From NCBI GenBank assembly GCA_963169045.1, contig CAUJDF010000072.1, positions 1-61,036 on the forward strand: 61,036 bases of DNA. The letters run 5' to 3'. The DNA is from Myxococcota bacterium (GTDB lineage Bacteria; Myxococcota_A; Bradymonadia; UBA7976; UBA1532). Under the pieces are notes generated by a model, which saw only the letters and a program-made list of their open reading frames with translations, searched no databases and had not been told where the DNA came from. Below, piece by piece: positions 1 through 8,823 of the stretch (position 1 is the stretch's first letter; every line of letters starts with the position of its first letter). The position numbers were made by a program, and so were the translations under genes.

Positions 1-225
1 GAGAAGATGCCACCCGTCCGCGACGCACTGCGCACCTGGATGGACGCCGTCGAGCCCACGCTGCTGCCCGACGATCCCGTCGCGAAAGCCATCCGCTACT
101 ACCGAAACCACTGGGACGCTCTGTTCCGGTTCATCGACGACTGTAGGGCCCCACGCCGCTCCGTCCCCGCCGCGGCCGTTTCTCCCGACTTCGACCGTCT
201 TCGCGTAGATCCGACGGCGCGGTAG
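1..225 (+). pseudogene. IS66-family transposase, C-terminal remnant
   Basis: The reading frame enters from the left edge of the window, so only the end is visible. The stretch 'AKAIRYYRNHWDALFRFID' resembles the C-terminal region of IS66 transposases (typically A.xYxLNHWxALxRFLxDG). The recognisable match stops soon after that motif and the frame ends at 225 with a basic, unrelated tail; the usual small C-terminal extension of TnpC is absent. No terminal inverted repeat is visible. Inferred to be the edge of a decayed IS66 element beside another transposition module. It could be the end of a longer intact gene whose 5' part lies outside the window. Confidence 0.6.
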
Positions 226-261
226 CGCGACCGGTGGTCGGTCGTGCCGCTGGCAAGACCA

Positions 262-308
262 CCCACCGGGACCTCCCCTTCTTGGCGGTTGGTCGAGATC
301 CCGGTGGG
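262..308. repeat. Inverted repeat upstream of the transposition module
   Basis: CCCACCGGGA at 262-271 is matched by its exact reverse complement TCCCGGTGGG at 299-308; extending outward by three bases keeps two of three pairs. The right arm lies 11 bases before the ATG at 320. It could be an mRNA hairpin controlling the DUF6431 gene or part of a transposon end. No matching sequence was recognised to the right of the module, so the end assignment is only a possibility. Confidence 0.4.
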
Positions 309-319
309 CGGGGACGCCC

Positions 320-943
320 ATGCTATCGGTGCCGGGGGTCGACCACCACAACTACGCCGAGCGCATGCTCGGCGACGGGCCCGCGCCGCAGGTGACGTGT
401 CCCGATCGGGGCTGTGCCGGGCGGTTGCTCGTCGCCCACGCGACGTACGAGCGCTACCTCGGCGGGGCACTCTTCACGGTGCTGCGTGTTCGCTGTCCCG
501 GATGCGGGGTTACGCACGCGGCTCTACCCGAGGACGTGTGCGCCTATCGCGATGCGCTGCTGCCGGCCGTCGAGGCGGCGCTGCAGGCGATCGAAGCGCA
601 TCACAGGCCGATCGACGGTGCGCGCGCCGCCGGCGAGCAGGGCCCGGGGGCGACGCGCCGCGTCCGCCGCTGGCACCGCGGCCTCGACGCCAGGATCGCG
701 TCGGTGATCGTCGCGCTGCTGCCGGCCGCTCCCGGCGCCTGGCTCGAGCGCGCCCGGAGCGCCCTCGGCGAGGGCGCCGGCGCTCTGGTTCGCCTGCGGC
801 ACTGGCTGTGGTCGCGCTACGCCCTGTTCTTCGGCGGGCCAGCCGGGCTGTACCGCCACGGGCGACCACGGCACGCCGTCCGCCGCCTCTCCACAGACCT
901 TGGCAGTCACGCTCCGGCTCCGGCTCGGGATAGGCCTCCCTGA
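320..943 (+). CDS. DUF6431-type zinc-ribbon protein of a transposition module
   Basis: A 207-residue protein with two paired-cysteine knuckles: 'CPDRGC' near residue 30 and 'CPGCG' near residue 60, followed by 'THAALPEDVCAYRDA'. Small zinc-ribbon proteins of this kind (DUF6431) are commonly encoded beside DDE integrases and ExeA-like ATPases, where they are presumed to be DNA-binding transposition accessories; that role is inferred from context. The C-terminal half is Arg/Ala-rich with no recognised domain. The ATG at 320 has a GGCGGGG-type purine-rich stretch just upstream. The integrase follows after about 45 bases on the same strand. Confidence 0.55.
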   Translation: MLSVPGVDHHNYAERMLGDGPAPQVTCPDRGCAGRLLVAHATYERYLGGALFTVLRVRCPGCGVTHAALPEDVCAYRDALLPAVEAALQAIEAHHRPIDGARAAGEQGPGATRRVRRWHRGLDARIASVIVALLPAAPGAWLERARSALGEGAGALVRLRHWLWSRYALFFGGPAGLYRHGRPRHAVRRLSTDLGSHAPAPARDRPP

Positions 944-987
944 GCGTGCCCGAGGACGGTCTTCGGGCCGGCGACGAGGAGGAGTCG

Positions 988-2336
988 ATGGACGACAAGC
1001 TGCGCGAGGAGATCGCGCTGTTCCGCTACGGAGTGATCTCCGATCTGGTGAGTGGACCGCTCGCGCCCGGCGAGAGGGAGGCGATCCTGGCGCGTATCGC
1101 TTCGCGCGAGTGGCGCATCCCGGGTTCGAGTCGGACGACCGTGGCGCGCTCGACGGCGCGGGACTGGTCGGATGCCTATCGCGCGATGGGCCTCGATGGT
1201 CTGCGCCCGCAGCCACGCAGTGATCTCGGGACGAGCCGTGCCTTGCCCGAGCCGGCGCAGAATCTGCTGCTCGATCTGCGCCGGGAGCGGCCGCGGGCGA
1301 CGGTCGACAGCATCATCCGCGCGGCGCGGCTGTCAGGGCGCGTCGCCGCGGACTTGCAGATGGCGCCGAGCACGGTGTACCGGCTCTTCGCCGCCCACGG
1401 CGTGCCTGCCGAGCCGGCCGGTGCCGGGCCCAAGCCCGACGCGCTCGCGTTCACCTATCCGCACACGGGCGACCTGTGGACGAGCGATCTGATGCACGGG
1501 CCGAGGCTGCTCGTCCCCGGCCGGCGCGACGGCGGCAGGACATACCTCTATGCGTTCCTCGACGACGCCACGCGCGTAGTGCCCTACGCCGCGTTCTACG
1601 GTGCCGAGAACGCCGCCTGCTTCCAGGACGCCTTCAAGCAGGCGATGCTACGCCGCGGCGTGCCGCGCCGGCTCTACTGCGACAACGGCGCGACCTTCCG
1701 CACCCATCACCTGCAGGTCATCTGCGCCACCCTCAACGTGGCGCTCATCCACTCGCGGCCGCACCAGCCGCGGGGCCGCGGCAAGATCGAGCGCTTCTTC
1801 CGCCACGTGCGCACGGCGTTCTTGCCGCACGTCACGCCCGAGATGCTCTCGGGGCTCGCCACCCTCAACCGGGTGTTCTGGGCATGGCTCGAGGCGGAGT
1901 ACCACCAGACGCCGCACGGCGGCCTTGGTGGCCGCACGCCCCTCGACCGCTTCTGCGACGACGCCGCCCTCGTCCGCGCCGCCCCCGACGAGCTCGAGCG
2001 GCTCATGCGCATGCGCGTCGTGCGCCGCGTCGCCCGCGACCGCACCGTTCGCGTCGACGGCCGCCTGTACGAGGCCCCCGACGGCTACGCCGGCGAGTCG
2101 GTCGAGGTGCTCTTTGACCCTTACGATCCGGCCCGTCCCGTCCACATGCGCCGCCAGGGTGAGGTGACCGAAATCGCGCTGCGCCGGCTCGACCTGTGCA
2201 CCAACGCCACGCTGCGACGCACGCCGCGCGAGCCGGTCGAGCCCGAGCTCCCGCCGGCCACCGGCATCTCCTATCTCGAGCTCGTCGCCCGCGGCTTCTA
2301 CGACCAGGGTCCGCCCAAGAACGGGGAGGAGAAGTG

Positions 2337-2337
<1 letters not shown>
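988..2337 (+). CDS. DDE-type integrase/transposase (rve fold)
   Basis: A 449-residue integrase. An N-terminal helix-turn-helix region is followed by an RNase H-fold catalytic core with the DDE triad visible: Asp in 'WTSDLMHG', Asp in 'DNGATF', and Glu in 'GRGKIERFF'. A small C-terminal Mu-like beta-barrel region ('VRVDGRLYEAPDGY') follows. The protein would cut and join transposon ends. The ATG at 988 is preferred because GAGGAGGAG lies directly upstream; a GTG at 946 in frame is less likely. The stop overlaps the ATG of the downstream ATPase (TGATG), as in IS21 and Tn7-like modules where integrase and ATPase are coupled. With the ATPase frameshifted, transposition may be lost. Confidence 0.85.
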
Positions 2338-3140
<803 letters not shown>

Positions 3141-3144
<4 letters not shown>

Positions 3145-3497
3145 GGCTCCTCGTCACCCTGCCCACGCCCGAAGGGCTGCACCTCTACGAGCGCCGCGCC
3201 GGCCGCATGCGTCACTGCGGCTTCGTGCGCCACCCGCGCGAGCTCCACCACCGCTTCGTGCGCGTCGACTGCCCCGAGCTCGTGGTCCTCGTCGGCGACC
3301 GTCACACCGACTGGTACGTCGACACCATCCTCGAGCGCGCCGATCTGCTCACCGTCCCGGCGACCTGGCTGCGCCACATCCCGCGCGCGCAGCCAACGCG
3401 GCGCGCGGCCTACGCTGCCCGGGTTGCCCTCGACCACCGCGCCCATCCGCTCGGCCTGCGCCTCGGCCGTCTCCGCACTCTGCCGCTGCCGTTCTGA
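3141..3497 (+). CDS. Small orphan protein of the transposition module
   Basis: A 118-residue basic protein with no family recognised. It starts at GTG 3141, overlapping the ATPase stop (GTGA), with GAGGAGGTG upstream; this coupling indicates it belongs to the same transposition operon. Visible features are 'LLVTLPTPEGLHLYE' at the start, a central 'DRHTDWYVDTIL' stretch, and an Arg-rich C-terminus. Many Tn7- and IS21-like modules carry a further small accessory gene after the ATPase, so a role in transposition is inferred from position only. Confidence 0.6.
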
Positions 3498-3702
3498 TCC
3501 GCCGGCGCGCGAGCGCGGTGGCTCGCCGTTCCGCATGCCCGCGTCGCCGCACTACGCCGCCGGCGGGCAAGGGCGACTGCCGACGACCTGCCACACTTCA
3601 CCGCCACGGACGAGCGCGGGATCAGTTCGGCGGAGGAGTGTGGGACTCGACACGGGCGGACGACCTCGAGTTGGCCGGGAGATCGGATCTGCACCTTGAT
3701 GT

Positions 3703-3720
3703 TATGGGCCTGAGCCCATA
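3703..3720. promoter_or_regulatory. Palindromic operator candidate of the BrnT-like toxin-antitoxin operon
   Basis: TATGGGC (3703-3709), four bases, then GCCCATA (3714-3720) form a perfect 7-bp palindrome ending 11 bases before the toxin start at 3732. Toxin-antitoxin operons are usually autorepressed by the antitoxin binding such a site. The surrounding 3498-3731 contains no convincing gene. Confidence 0.5.
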
Positions 3721-3731
3721 CGCTCTACGAG

Positions 3732-4016
3732 GTGGCGACGATCATCGAAGGCGACTTCGAGTGGGACGAGGAGAAGGCGGCTTCCAATCTCGTCAAACAC
3801 GGCGTCGCCTTCCCTGAAGCCGCCACCGTGTTCGCCGATCCGCTTGCCGTGTACCTCGACGACGGCTCGGGAACCGAGCGCATGGTCGTCATCGGGATGT
3901 CGCTGCGGAACCGCGTGCTCTTCGTCGTTCACGTCGAGCGTGGGCGACGCGACCGAATCATCAGCGCACGGCTGGCGACTCGTGCGGAACGTGTCGTCTA
4001 CGAAGGCGGAGGATGA
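3732..4016 (+). CDS. BrnT-family toxin (DUF497)
   Basis: A 94-residue protein matching the BrnT ribonuclease-toxin family: 'FEWDEEKAASNLVKHGVAF' near the N-terminus, 'DPLAVYLDD', 'ERMVVIGMS' and the C-terminal 'RIISARLAT' strand. BrnT folds like RelE-type RNases and is expected to cleave RNA until bound by its antitoxin. It starts at GTG 3732; a perfect palindrome lies immediately upstream. The stop is followed within two bases by the ATG of an XRE-type antitoxin, so the two are co-translated. The partner is not the more usual BrnA ribbon-helix-helix protein. Confidence 0.8.
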   Translation: MATIIEGDFEWDEEKAASNLVKHGVAFPEAATVFADPLAVYLDDGSGTERMVVIGMSLRNRVLFVVHVERGRRDRIISARLATRAERVVYEGGG

Positions 4017-4018
4017 GA

Positions 4019-4414
4019 ATGGCCCATTCTACGAAGCGCGTTTCCGAGGCGGATGCCGAACCCGTGAGGGTGCTGGGTCGTGGACTCCGCGCCAGGAGAG
4101 GCGTCCGTCTGACACTACGAACGGTTCGTGAGGCCATCGGCAAGACGCAGGTGGACGTCTCGCGAGAAGCGCAGATGAACCAAGGCGACGTGTCGCGCCT
4201 CGAAGCTCGCACCGACCTTGGCGATTGCCAGGTCGGCACGCTGAGACGATACATCGAGGCGCTCGGCGGTGAGCTCGAGGTGATTGCACGATTCGGCGAC
4301 AAGCGAATCACAGTCGTGGGCGTCGAGCCGCCTGCCGACTCGAGCGACGAAGTTGAACCGACGGCCCCGCCGAAGCAAAGTCCCGCACGTCGCCGTTCGA
4401 CCGGGCGCGGCTGA
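4019..4414 (+). CDS. XRE-family helix-turn-helix antitoxin
   Basis: About 131 residues with a lambda-repressor-like helix-turn-helix in the N-terminal half: 'LTLRTVREAIGKTQVDVS' followed by 'QMNQGDVSRLEARTDLG' and 'LRRYIEALGGELEVIARF'. This sequence order is typical of XRE antitoxins paired with toxins of the RelE/BrnT/HigB type. The ATG at 4019 is preferred over 4013 because the AGGCGGAGG ribosome site ends only a base or so before 4013. The C-terminal tail is Pro/Ser-rich and probably disordered. It should neutralise the upstream toxin and repress the operon through the palindrome at 3703-3720. Confidence 0.75.
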   Translation: MAHSTKRVSEADAEPVRVLGRGLRARRGVRLTLRTVREAIGKTQVDVSREAQMNQGDVSRLEARTDLGDCQVGTLRRYIEALGGELEVIARFGDKRITVVGVEPPADSSDEVEPTAPPKQSPARRRSTGRG

Positions 4415-4585
4415 CAACCCGTTGCCGCCGACGATGCCGGCGCTTCGCGCCGTCCTTGCGACTGAACGCGGAGATGACCAACGTCAACTCCTTCTCCCCC
4501 GCGGCGACAACGATTCCTCCCCATCGCCTGGCGAGGCGGGACGACCTTCGAGCGTCGGGTCGGGTGGTTCGGCTCGGAGGCGCGG

Positions 4586-5506
4586 CTATCCCAGGAGCGC
4601 GGTGAGCAGCGACGGCGGGACGACGACCTCGGCGACGCGGGCGCGGTCGAGGGGGCCGATGCGGAAGCGCGGGCCGGCGGCTTCGCTCGCGGGCTCGAGG
4701 CTCGACTCCACTTCGGCGAGCAGGGTGGTCTCGCTCGCGCGCAGCGCGCCGCGCCACTCGGCGAAGGCGTCCTCGCGGGACGAGACGACGATGGCGTGGG
4801 TGCAGCGGTTGAGGATCGCCTGATTCTTGCGGTCGATGCGGCCGCCGCAGTCGACGAGGAGCAGCGTCTTCTCGCGGCGCAGGGCGTCGAGCTGTTCGCA
4901 GACGCGATGGACGAAGGCGTCGTCGAAGCGGTTCTTGTAGCGGAGCGTGCGGGCGTCGTCCGCGGCGTCGGCGTACCAGTCGCCTTCGCCGTCCGGGCAG
5001 GCGCGCAGCACGAACACGTCGCGCTGGTAGGGGGCGGCCGTCAGCGTCGCGCGGAGCGCCTGCCGTAAGGCGCCGACGAGGACGGTCTTTCCGCTGTGGG
5101 GTGGCCCCAGGAACGCGACGACCTTGCCCGCCGGCGCGGCCGCTTCGGGCCGGGCCGGCGCGACCGACGCGTGGCGCGGGAGCCACGGGCGGAGGCGCTC
5201 CGGCGGCAGGATCGCGCCGACCGGCATCGCCTCCGGCACGCGTGTGGCCACGACCACGGCGCCCAGGCGCGGATCGGTGGTCGCGGTCCAGGCGGCGTCG
5301 CGGCAGAGGTCGACCAGGCGCCCGTACAGCCAGATCGGCGCGCGTCCGTTGACGACGAGGCCCCGGTGCGGATCGGGCGGGCGCGGGAGGCGCACCGCCG
5401 AGAGCTCGCTGGCGTCGATGAGTCCGTTGCCGTCGAGGAAGACGTCGAGGACGTCGAACGCTCCCGGTGTCGGGACGACGGTCAGCCGCAGATTGGAGTC
5501 GGTCAC
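4586..5506 (-). CDS. csx3: Csx3 (Crn3)-AAA ATPase fusion
   Basis: A 306-residue fusion. Residues about 1-100 are a Csx3 domain ('NGRAPIWLYGRLVD', 'DPRLGAVVVAT'). Residues about 125-300 are a P-loop ATPase with Walker A 'GPPHSGKT' and a Walker B-like 'TLLLVDCGGRID'. Csx3 (Crn3) proteins bind or degrade cyclic tetra-adenylate and so damp type III CRISPR signalling; Csx3-ATPase fusions are a known but poorly understood variant. The Asp and Arg of the DPRLG motif are kept, but the position corresponding by eye to the catalytic His of Archaeoglobus Csx3 is Asp here ('CRDAAW'), so ring-nuclease activity is uncertain. GTG start overlaps the RT gene stop (GTGA), with GGAGGA upstream. The 4415-4585 gap behind it holds nothing recognised. 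Confidence 0.85.
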   Translation of the reverse strand: MTDSNLRLTVVPTPGAFDVLDVFLDGNGLIDASELSAVRLPRPPDPHRGLVVNGRAPIWLYGRLVDLCRDAAWTATTDPRLGAVVVATRVPEAMPVGAILPPERLRPWLPRHASVAPARPEAAAPAGKVVAFLGPPHSGKTVLVGALRQALRATLTAAPYQRDVFVLRACPDGEGDWYADAADDARTLRYKNRFDDAFVHRVCEQLDALRREKTLLLVDCGGRIDRKNQAILNRCTHAIVVSSREDAFAEWRGALRASETTLLAEVESSLEPASEAAGPRFRIGPLDRARVAEVVVPPSLLTALLG

Positions 5507-8500
5507 ACGTCCTCCGTTCGTTCGAGCCGGAAGCGCGGCGGCTGGCCCGGCTGCCGGACGAGGGTGGCGCCGCGGACCGGGACCCGGTCGGTGCCCGCGC
5601 GCTCGAAGAGGGCGTCGAGGTCCCGGGTCGCCCGCTGAAGGCCGCGCTCCGCGTTGGCGAGGGCCTCGCGCAGTCGGCCGATGCGGTCGAGCGCCCGCTG
5701 GAAGTCGGCCGACGTCGGTCCATCCTGCGTGGGTCGCGCGTCCACGCCGCTGGCGACCGGGGCCGGTCGCCCCCGGGCGGGCTCGACGGCGACCGGCGCC
5801 GCGGCGCCCGGCTCGGCGGCGATCGTCTCGGCGCGGCTCGCTGCGCGGGCGTCGATGGTCGCCGGCTGCGTCGCGTCCTGGGTGACGGGCGGTGTGTCGA
5901 GCGCGAGTCGCGGCAGAGCGCCTGCGGGCGCGGTGTCCGGTGCCGGGTGGTCCGGCAGCCGCGCGCCGGCAGGGTCCTCGGGCGGCGCACCGGCCGGCGC
6001 GGCCGCGGCTCCGGGGCGCGGCGCGGGCGCCGGTCCGGTGGCGCGCCGTCGGGCGTCCATGCGCTCGCGGAATGCGGGGATCTCGTCCGGCCGCATCGCG
6101 TGCAGCAGCGGCGTGGGGTACGCGCCGCCCCACAGGCCGCGGAAGCGGCAGTCGCAGCCCACCTCCCGCGTGACCGCCGTGTGCCGCTGCGCCAGGCGGG
6201 CGCAGCTCGCCGGGAACGGCGGCAGTCGCTCGAGCCGCGTGCGCACGAGGCGCGGATCGCCGGGGAGCAGCGCGCACAGCGTCGGCTCCGTCTCGCCACG
6301 CGGCAGGTGGCCCAGGACCTCCACCAGGCTGGCCCGCTCCTCCGTCTCGAGGTGGCCGAGGCGCTCCGCCTTGCGCGCCAGCGCGCGCAACACCGCGCAC
6401 CCGGTGAGCACCCGCGTTGCGGTCGGCTGTTCGGCGAGCCGGGCGAGCACTTCGCTCTCGCGCCGCTGGACGACCTCTGGATGCTGGTGGCCGCGCCGCA
6501 CGATCGCCGTGACGCGGCGCACGTCGGCGCGCTCGGCGCTCCGGAGGACGGCGAGCGGCTGCGCGAGCGGCAGGCCCGCCGCGTCGAGCCACGTGGACCG
6601 GCGGCCGGTGCGCGGGTGGACGCCGAGCGGCAGCCACGCGTGCGGTCCGGGGGCGCGTCCCGGCCGGTCGCTCGCCGGCAGCCACGAGACGCCGAGGCCC
6701 TCCGGCGCCGGTCCTGCCTCTTCGGCGAGGCGCGTCAGCAGCTCGCGCGCGTGCCGCATCGGCAACGGCCCGTCGAAGAGGAACCAGAGGCGGTGCTCGC
6801 CGCCCCCCGTGTCCTCGAGCAACGAGGCGAGCCCGTGCCGCCGCGCCGCCCGCGACCAGGCGCCCAGGTGGTCGACGGCGCGGCGCGTCCAGGCGCGCCA
6901 GGCGGCGACGACCTCCGCGCCGGTCGCGTCGTCGCGCGCGACCCACGGCGGCAGGGCCACCGTCCGGCGCACCCGCGTCTCCACCACCGCGAAGCGGACC
7001 GTCGCGTCCTCGCGCACGAGGTAGACGCCGCGCCGCGCTTCGCCGGCCAGGTGCCGCGCGATGCCGGCGCCGTCGAGCGGACCCGGCGTGTCGGCGGCCA
7101 CGTGGTGCGCGCCCTTGTCGCGGCGCTCGACGGCGTGGCGGTCCCGTCGCCCGGCGAAGCACGCGCCGATCGTCTCGAGGTCGGCGTCGCTCGCGGCGAC
7201 CTCGGCCTGGCGCCTCTCCGGTCGGGCGGATCCGGCGAGCGCGCGCGCCGCTTCGGCCAGCGCCAGCGCCCCCGCCTGCGCGAAGGCGCGCGCCGCGGCG
7301 GCCCAGTCGGCCCGCAGCGCACGCACGGCGGCCACCGGAACGGCGAGCACCTCGGCGATCGCCTGCTCGCGCCGGCCGTCCGCCGCCAGCGCGTGGCGCG
7401 CCTCGACGAGCGCCGCCGCGTCGCCGTCGGGCCCGCCGAGCGCCCGCCAGGCCCCCACGAGGGCCGCGCCGACGTCGTCCGCCGCGCCGGGCGCGTCCGC
7501 GGCGCCCGGTCCGCCGACCGCGCCGGTCCCGCCCGCGGCGCCCGGTCCGCCGACCGCGCCGGTCCCGCTCGCGGCGCCCGGACTGCGGACCGCGCCGGTC
7601 CCGCTCGCGGCGCCCGGACTGCGGACCGCGCCGGTCCCGCCCGCGGCGCCCGGACTGCGGACCGCGCCGGTCCCGCCCGCGGCGCCCGGTGCGCCGCCCC
7701 CGTCGAGCGTCGCGCCCGGCGCGAGTGTCGCCATCCCGGCGAGCGCGACACGCCGCCGCGCGAGCGCCGCGTCCGGCCGCCGCCGCAGCAGCGCCCACAG
7801 CACGAGCGGGTGCTCCACCTCCTCGGCGAGCAGCGGCCCGTACCAGCGCTCCCACTCCTCGACCAGCGCCGCGACCCGCCCCGGCGCCGCCGCCGCCCGC
7901 ACCGCCAGCGCCGCGTGCGCCGCCGCCGACGGACGCCGCCCCCGTTCATCGAAGCGCGCCCCCAGGAACACGAAGCCTTCGCGCAGGTGGCCGCGCGTCG
8001 TCTTGCGGTCGTTCAGCCGCAACCCCAGCGCCTCGACCTCGGACGTCAGCAGGCCGAGCGCGTCCGTCGCCTCCTGCGGCGTCTCGGCCAGCGCCAGCAC
8101 GTCGTCGGCGTAGCGCAGATATGCGAAGCCCGCCGCCGTCAGCGCCGCGTCGACCGGCCGCAGGTACACGTTCGACAGCAGGGGCGACAGCGCGCTGCCC
8201 TGCCCGATGCCCTCGCCGGGTTCGTCGAGCACGGCGCCCTCGATCGCGCCGGCCGAGAGCAGGCGTCCGATCAGGCGCACGATCGGCGGATCGATCCCGT
8301 CGGCGGCGAGCGTCGCCAGCAGCCGGTCGCGGTCGATGCGGTCGAAGAACTTGCGCACGTCGGTGCGCACGAACCACGTGCGTCCCTGGCCGAGGTGCCG
8401 GTCGACCTCGCCGAGCGCCATCGCGACGGAGCGGCCCGGGCGGTACGCGTACGCGGCGTCCGACAGCGTGGGCTCGTAGTGCGCGTTCAGGACCACGGCG

Positions 8501-8769
8501 AGTGCGCGCTGGACGACTCGGTCCTCGACGGCGGCGACCACGATGCGGCGGTCGGGGTCGTCGAGAAGGCGCACGCGCCGCCCCGGACGCGGCCGCCACG
8601 TGCCGTCGAGGAGCGACCGCGACAGCGCCGCGAGACGGGTCCGGGCGTCGCGCGCGTAGCCTTCGACGGTGAGGCCGTCGACGCCGGGGCCGGCGCCGCG
8701 CCGCTCCACCCGCCGCCACGCGTCGTCGAGCACGCCCGCCGATGCCACTTGTGCCATCAGCCCTGCCAT
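5503..8769 (-). CDS. Reverse transcriptase fused to a CRISPR-associated primase-polymerase-like domain
   Basis: A 1088-residue fusion. Residues about 10-330 are a group II intron-like RT: 'RTDVRKFFDRID' (metal-binding Asp), 'GIGQGSALSPLLSN' and catalytic YADD at 220-223. Residues 360-427 are a 12-residue repeat linker. Residues about 525-760 match the AEP primase-polymerase fold of CAPP/TOTE-type proteins ('RRGVYLVREDATVRFAVV', 'GGGEHRLWFLFDG'). A C-terminal zone has four spaced cysteines ending in 'GCDCRF' at 871-876, like the Fe-S region of these primases. An Ala/Pro tail and a short coiled coil follow. The expected DxD metal motif reads Val-Glu-Thr-Arg at about 596. RT/CAPP genes are linked to spacer capture from RNA, but no cas1 or cas2 is adjacent. 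A second ATG lies at 8757. Confidence 0.85.
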   Translation of the reverse strand: MAGLMAQVASAGVLDDAWRRVERRGAGPGVDGLTVEGYARDARTRLAALSRSLLDGTWRPRPGRRVRLLDDPDRRIVVAAVEDRVVQRALAVVLNAHYEPTLSDAAYAYRPGRSVAMALGEVDRHLGQGRTWFVRTDVRKFFDRIDRDRLLATLAADGIDPPIVRLIGRLLSAGAIEGAVLDEPGEGIGQGSALSPLLSNVYLRPVDAALTAAGFAYLRYADDVLALAETPQEATDALGLLTSEVEALGLRLNDRKTTRGHLREGFVFLGARFDERGRRPSAAAHAALAVRAAAAPGRVAALVEEWERWYGPLLAEEVEHPLVLWALLRRRPDAALARRRVALAGMATLAPGATLDGGGAPGAAGGTGAVRSPGAAGGTGAVRSPGAASGTGAVRSPGAASGTGAVGGPGAAGGTGAVGGPGAADAPGAADDVGAALVGAWRALGGPDGDAAALVEARHALAADGRREQAIAEVLAVPVAAVRALRADWAAAARAFAQAGALALAEAARALAGSARPERRQAEVAASDADLETIGACFAGRRDRHAVERRDKGAHHVAADTPGPLDGAGIARHLAGEARRGVYLVREDATVRFAVVETRVRRTVALPPWVARDDATGAEVVAAWRAWTRRAVDHLGAWSRAARRHGLASLLEDTGGGEHRLWFLFDGPLPMRHARELLTRLAEEAGPAPEGLGVSWLPASDRPGRAPGPHAWLPLGVHPRTGRRSTWLDAAGLPLAQPLAVLRSAERADVRRVTAIVRRGHQHPEVVQRRESEVLARLAEQPTATRVLTGCAVLRALARKAERLGHLETEERASLVEVLGHLPRGETEPTLCALLPGDPRLVRTRLERLPPFPASCARLAQRHTAVTREVGCDCRFRGLWGGAYPTPLLHAMRPDEIPAFRERMDARRRATGPAPAPRPGAAAAPAGAPPEDPAGARLPDHPAPDTAPAGALPRLALDTPPVTQDATQPATIDARAASRAETIAAEPGAAAPVAVEPARGRPAPVASGVDARPTQDGPTSADFQRALDRIGRLREALANAERGLQRATRDLDALFERAGTDRVPVRGATLVRQPGQPPRFRLERTEDV
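7502..7690 (-). repeat. 36-bp in-frame tandem repeats in the RT-primase linker
   Basis: Five consecutive 36-bp units run from 7502 to 7681, plus a partial sixth. They translate to the 12-residue unit Pro-Gly-Ala-Ala-Gly/Ser-Gly-Thr-Gly-Ala-Val-Arg/Gly-Ser/Gly. There are no spacers and the unit is a multiple of three, so this is a flexible coding linker between the RT and primase halves, not a CRISPR array. Copy-number change would alter linker length without breaking the frame. Confidence 0.85.
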
Positions 8770-8823
8770 GCCACTCGTTGTCACACGGCGAAGAGCGCGG
8801 CGCAACGGTCGGCGGAGGGCGGG

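Noticed and set aside
4415-4585. Possible gene in the gap between the antitoxin and Csx3
   Set aside because: Open frames here are short, lack ribosome sites and extend antisense into csx3.
7502-7690. 36-bp direct repeats that a CRISPR finder might call an array
   Set aside because: There are no spacers, the unit is 12 codons, and it lies in frame inside the RT-primase gene.
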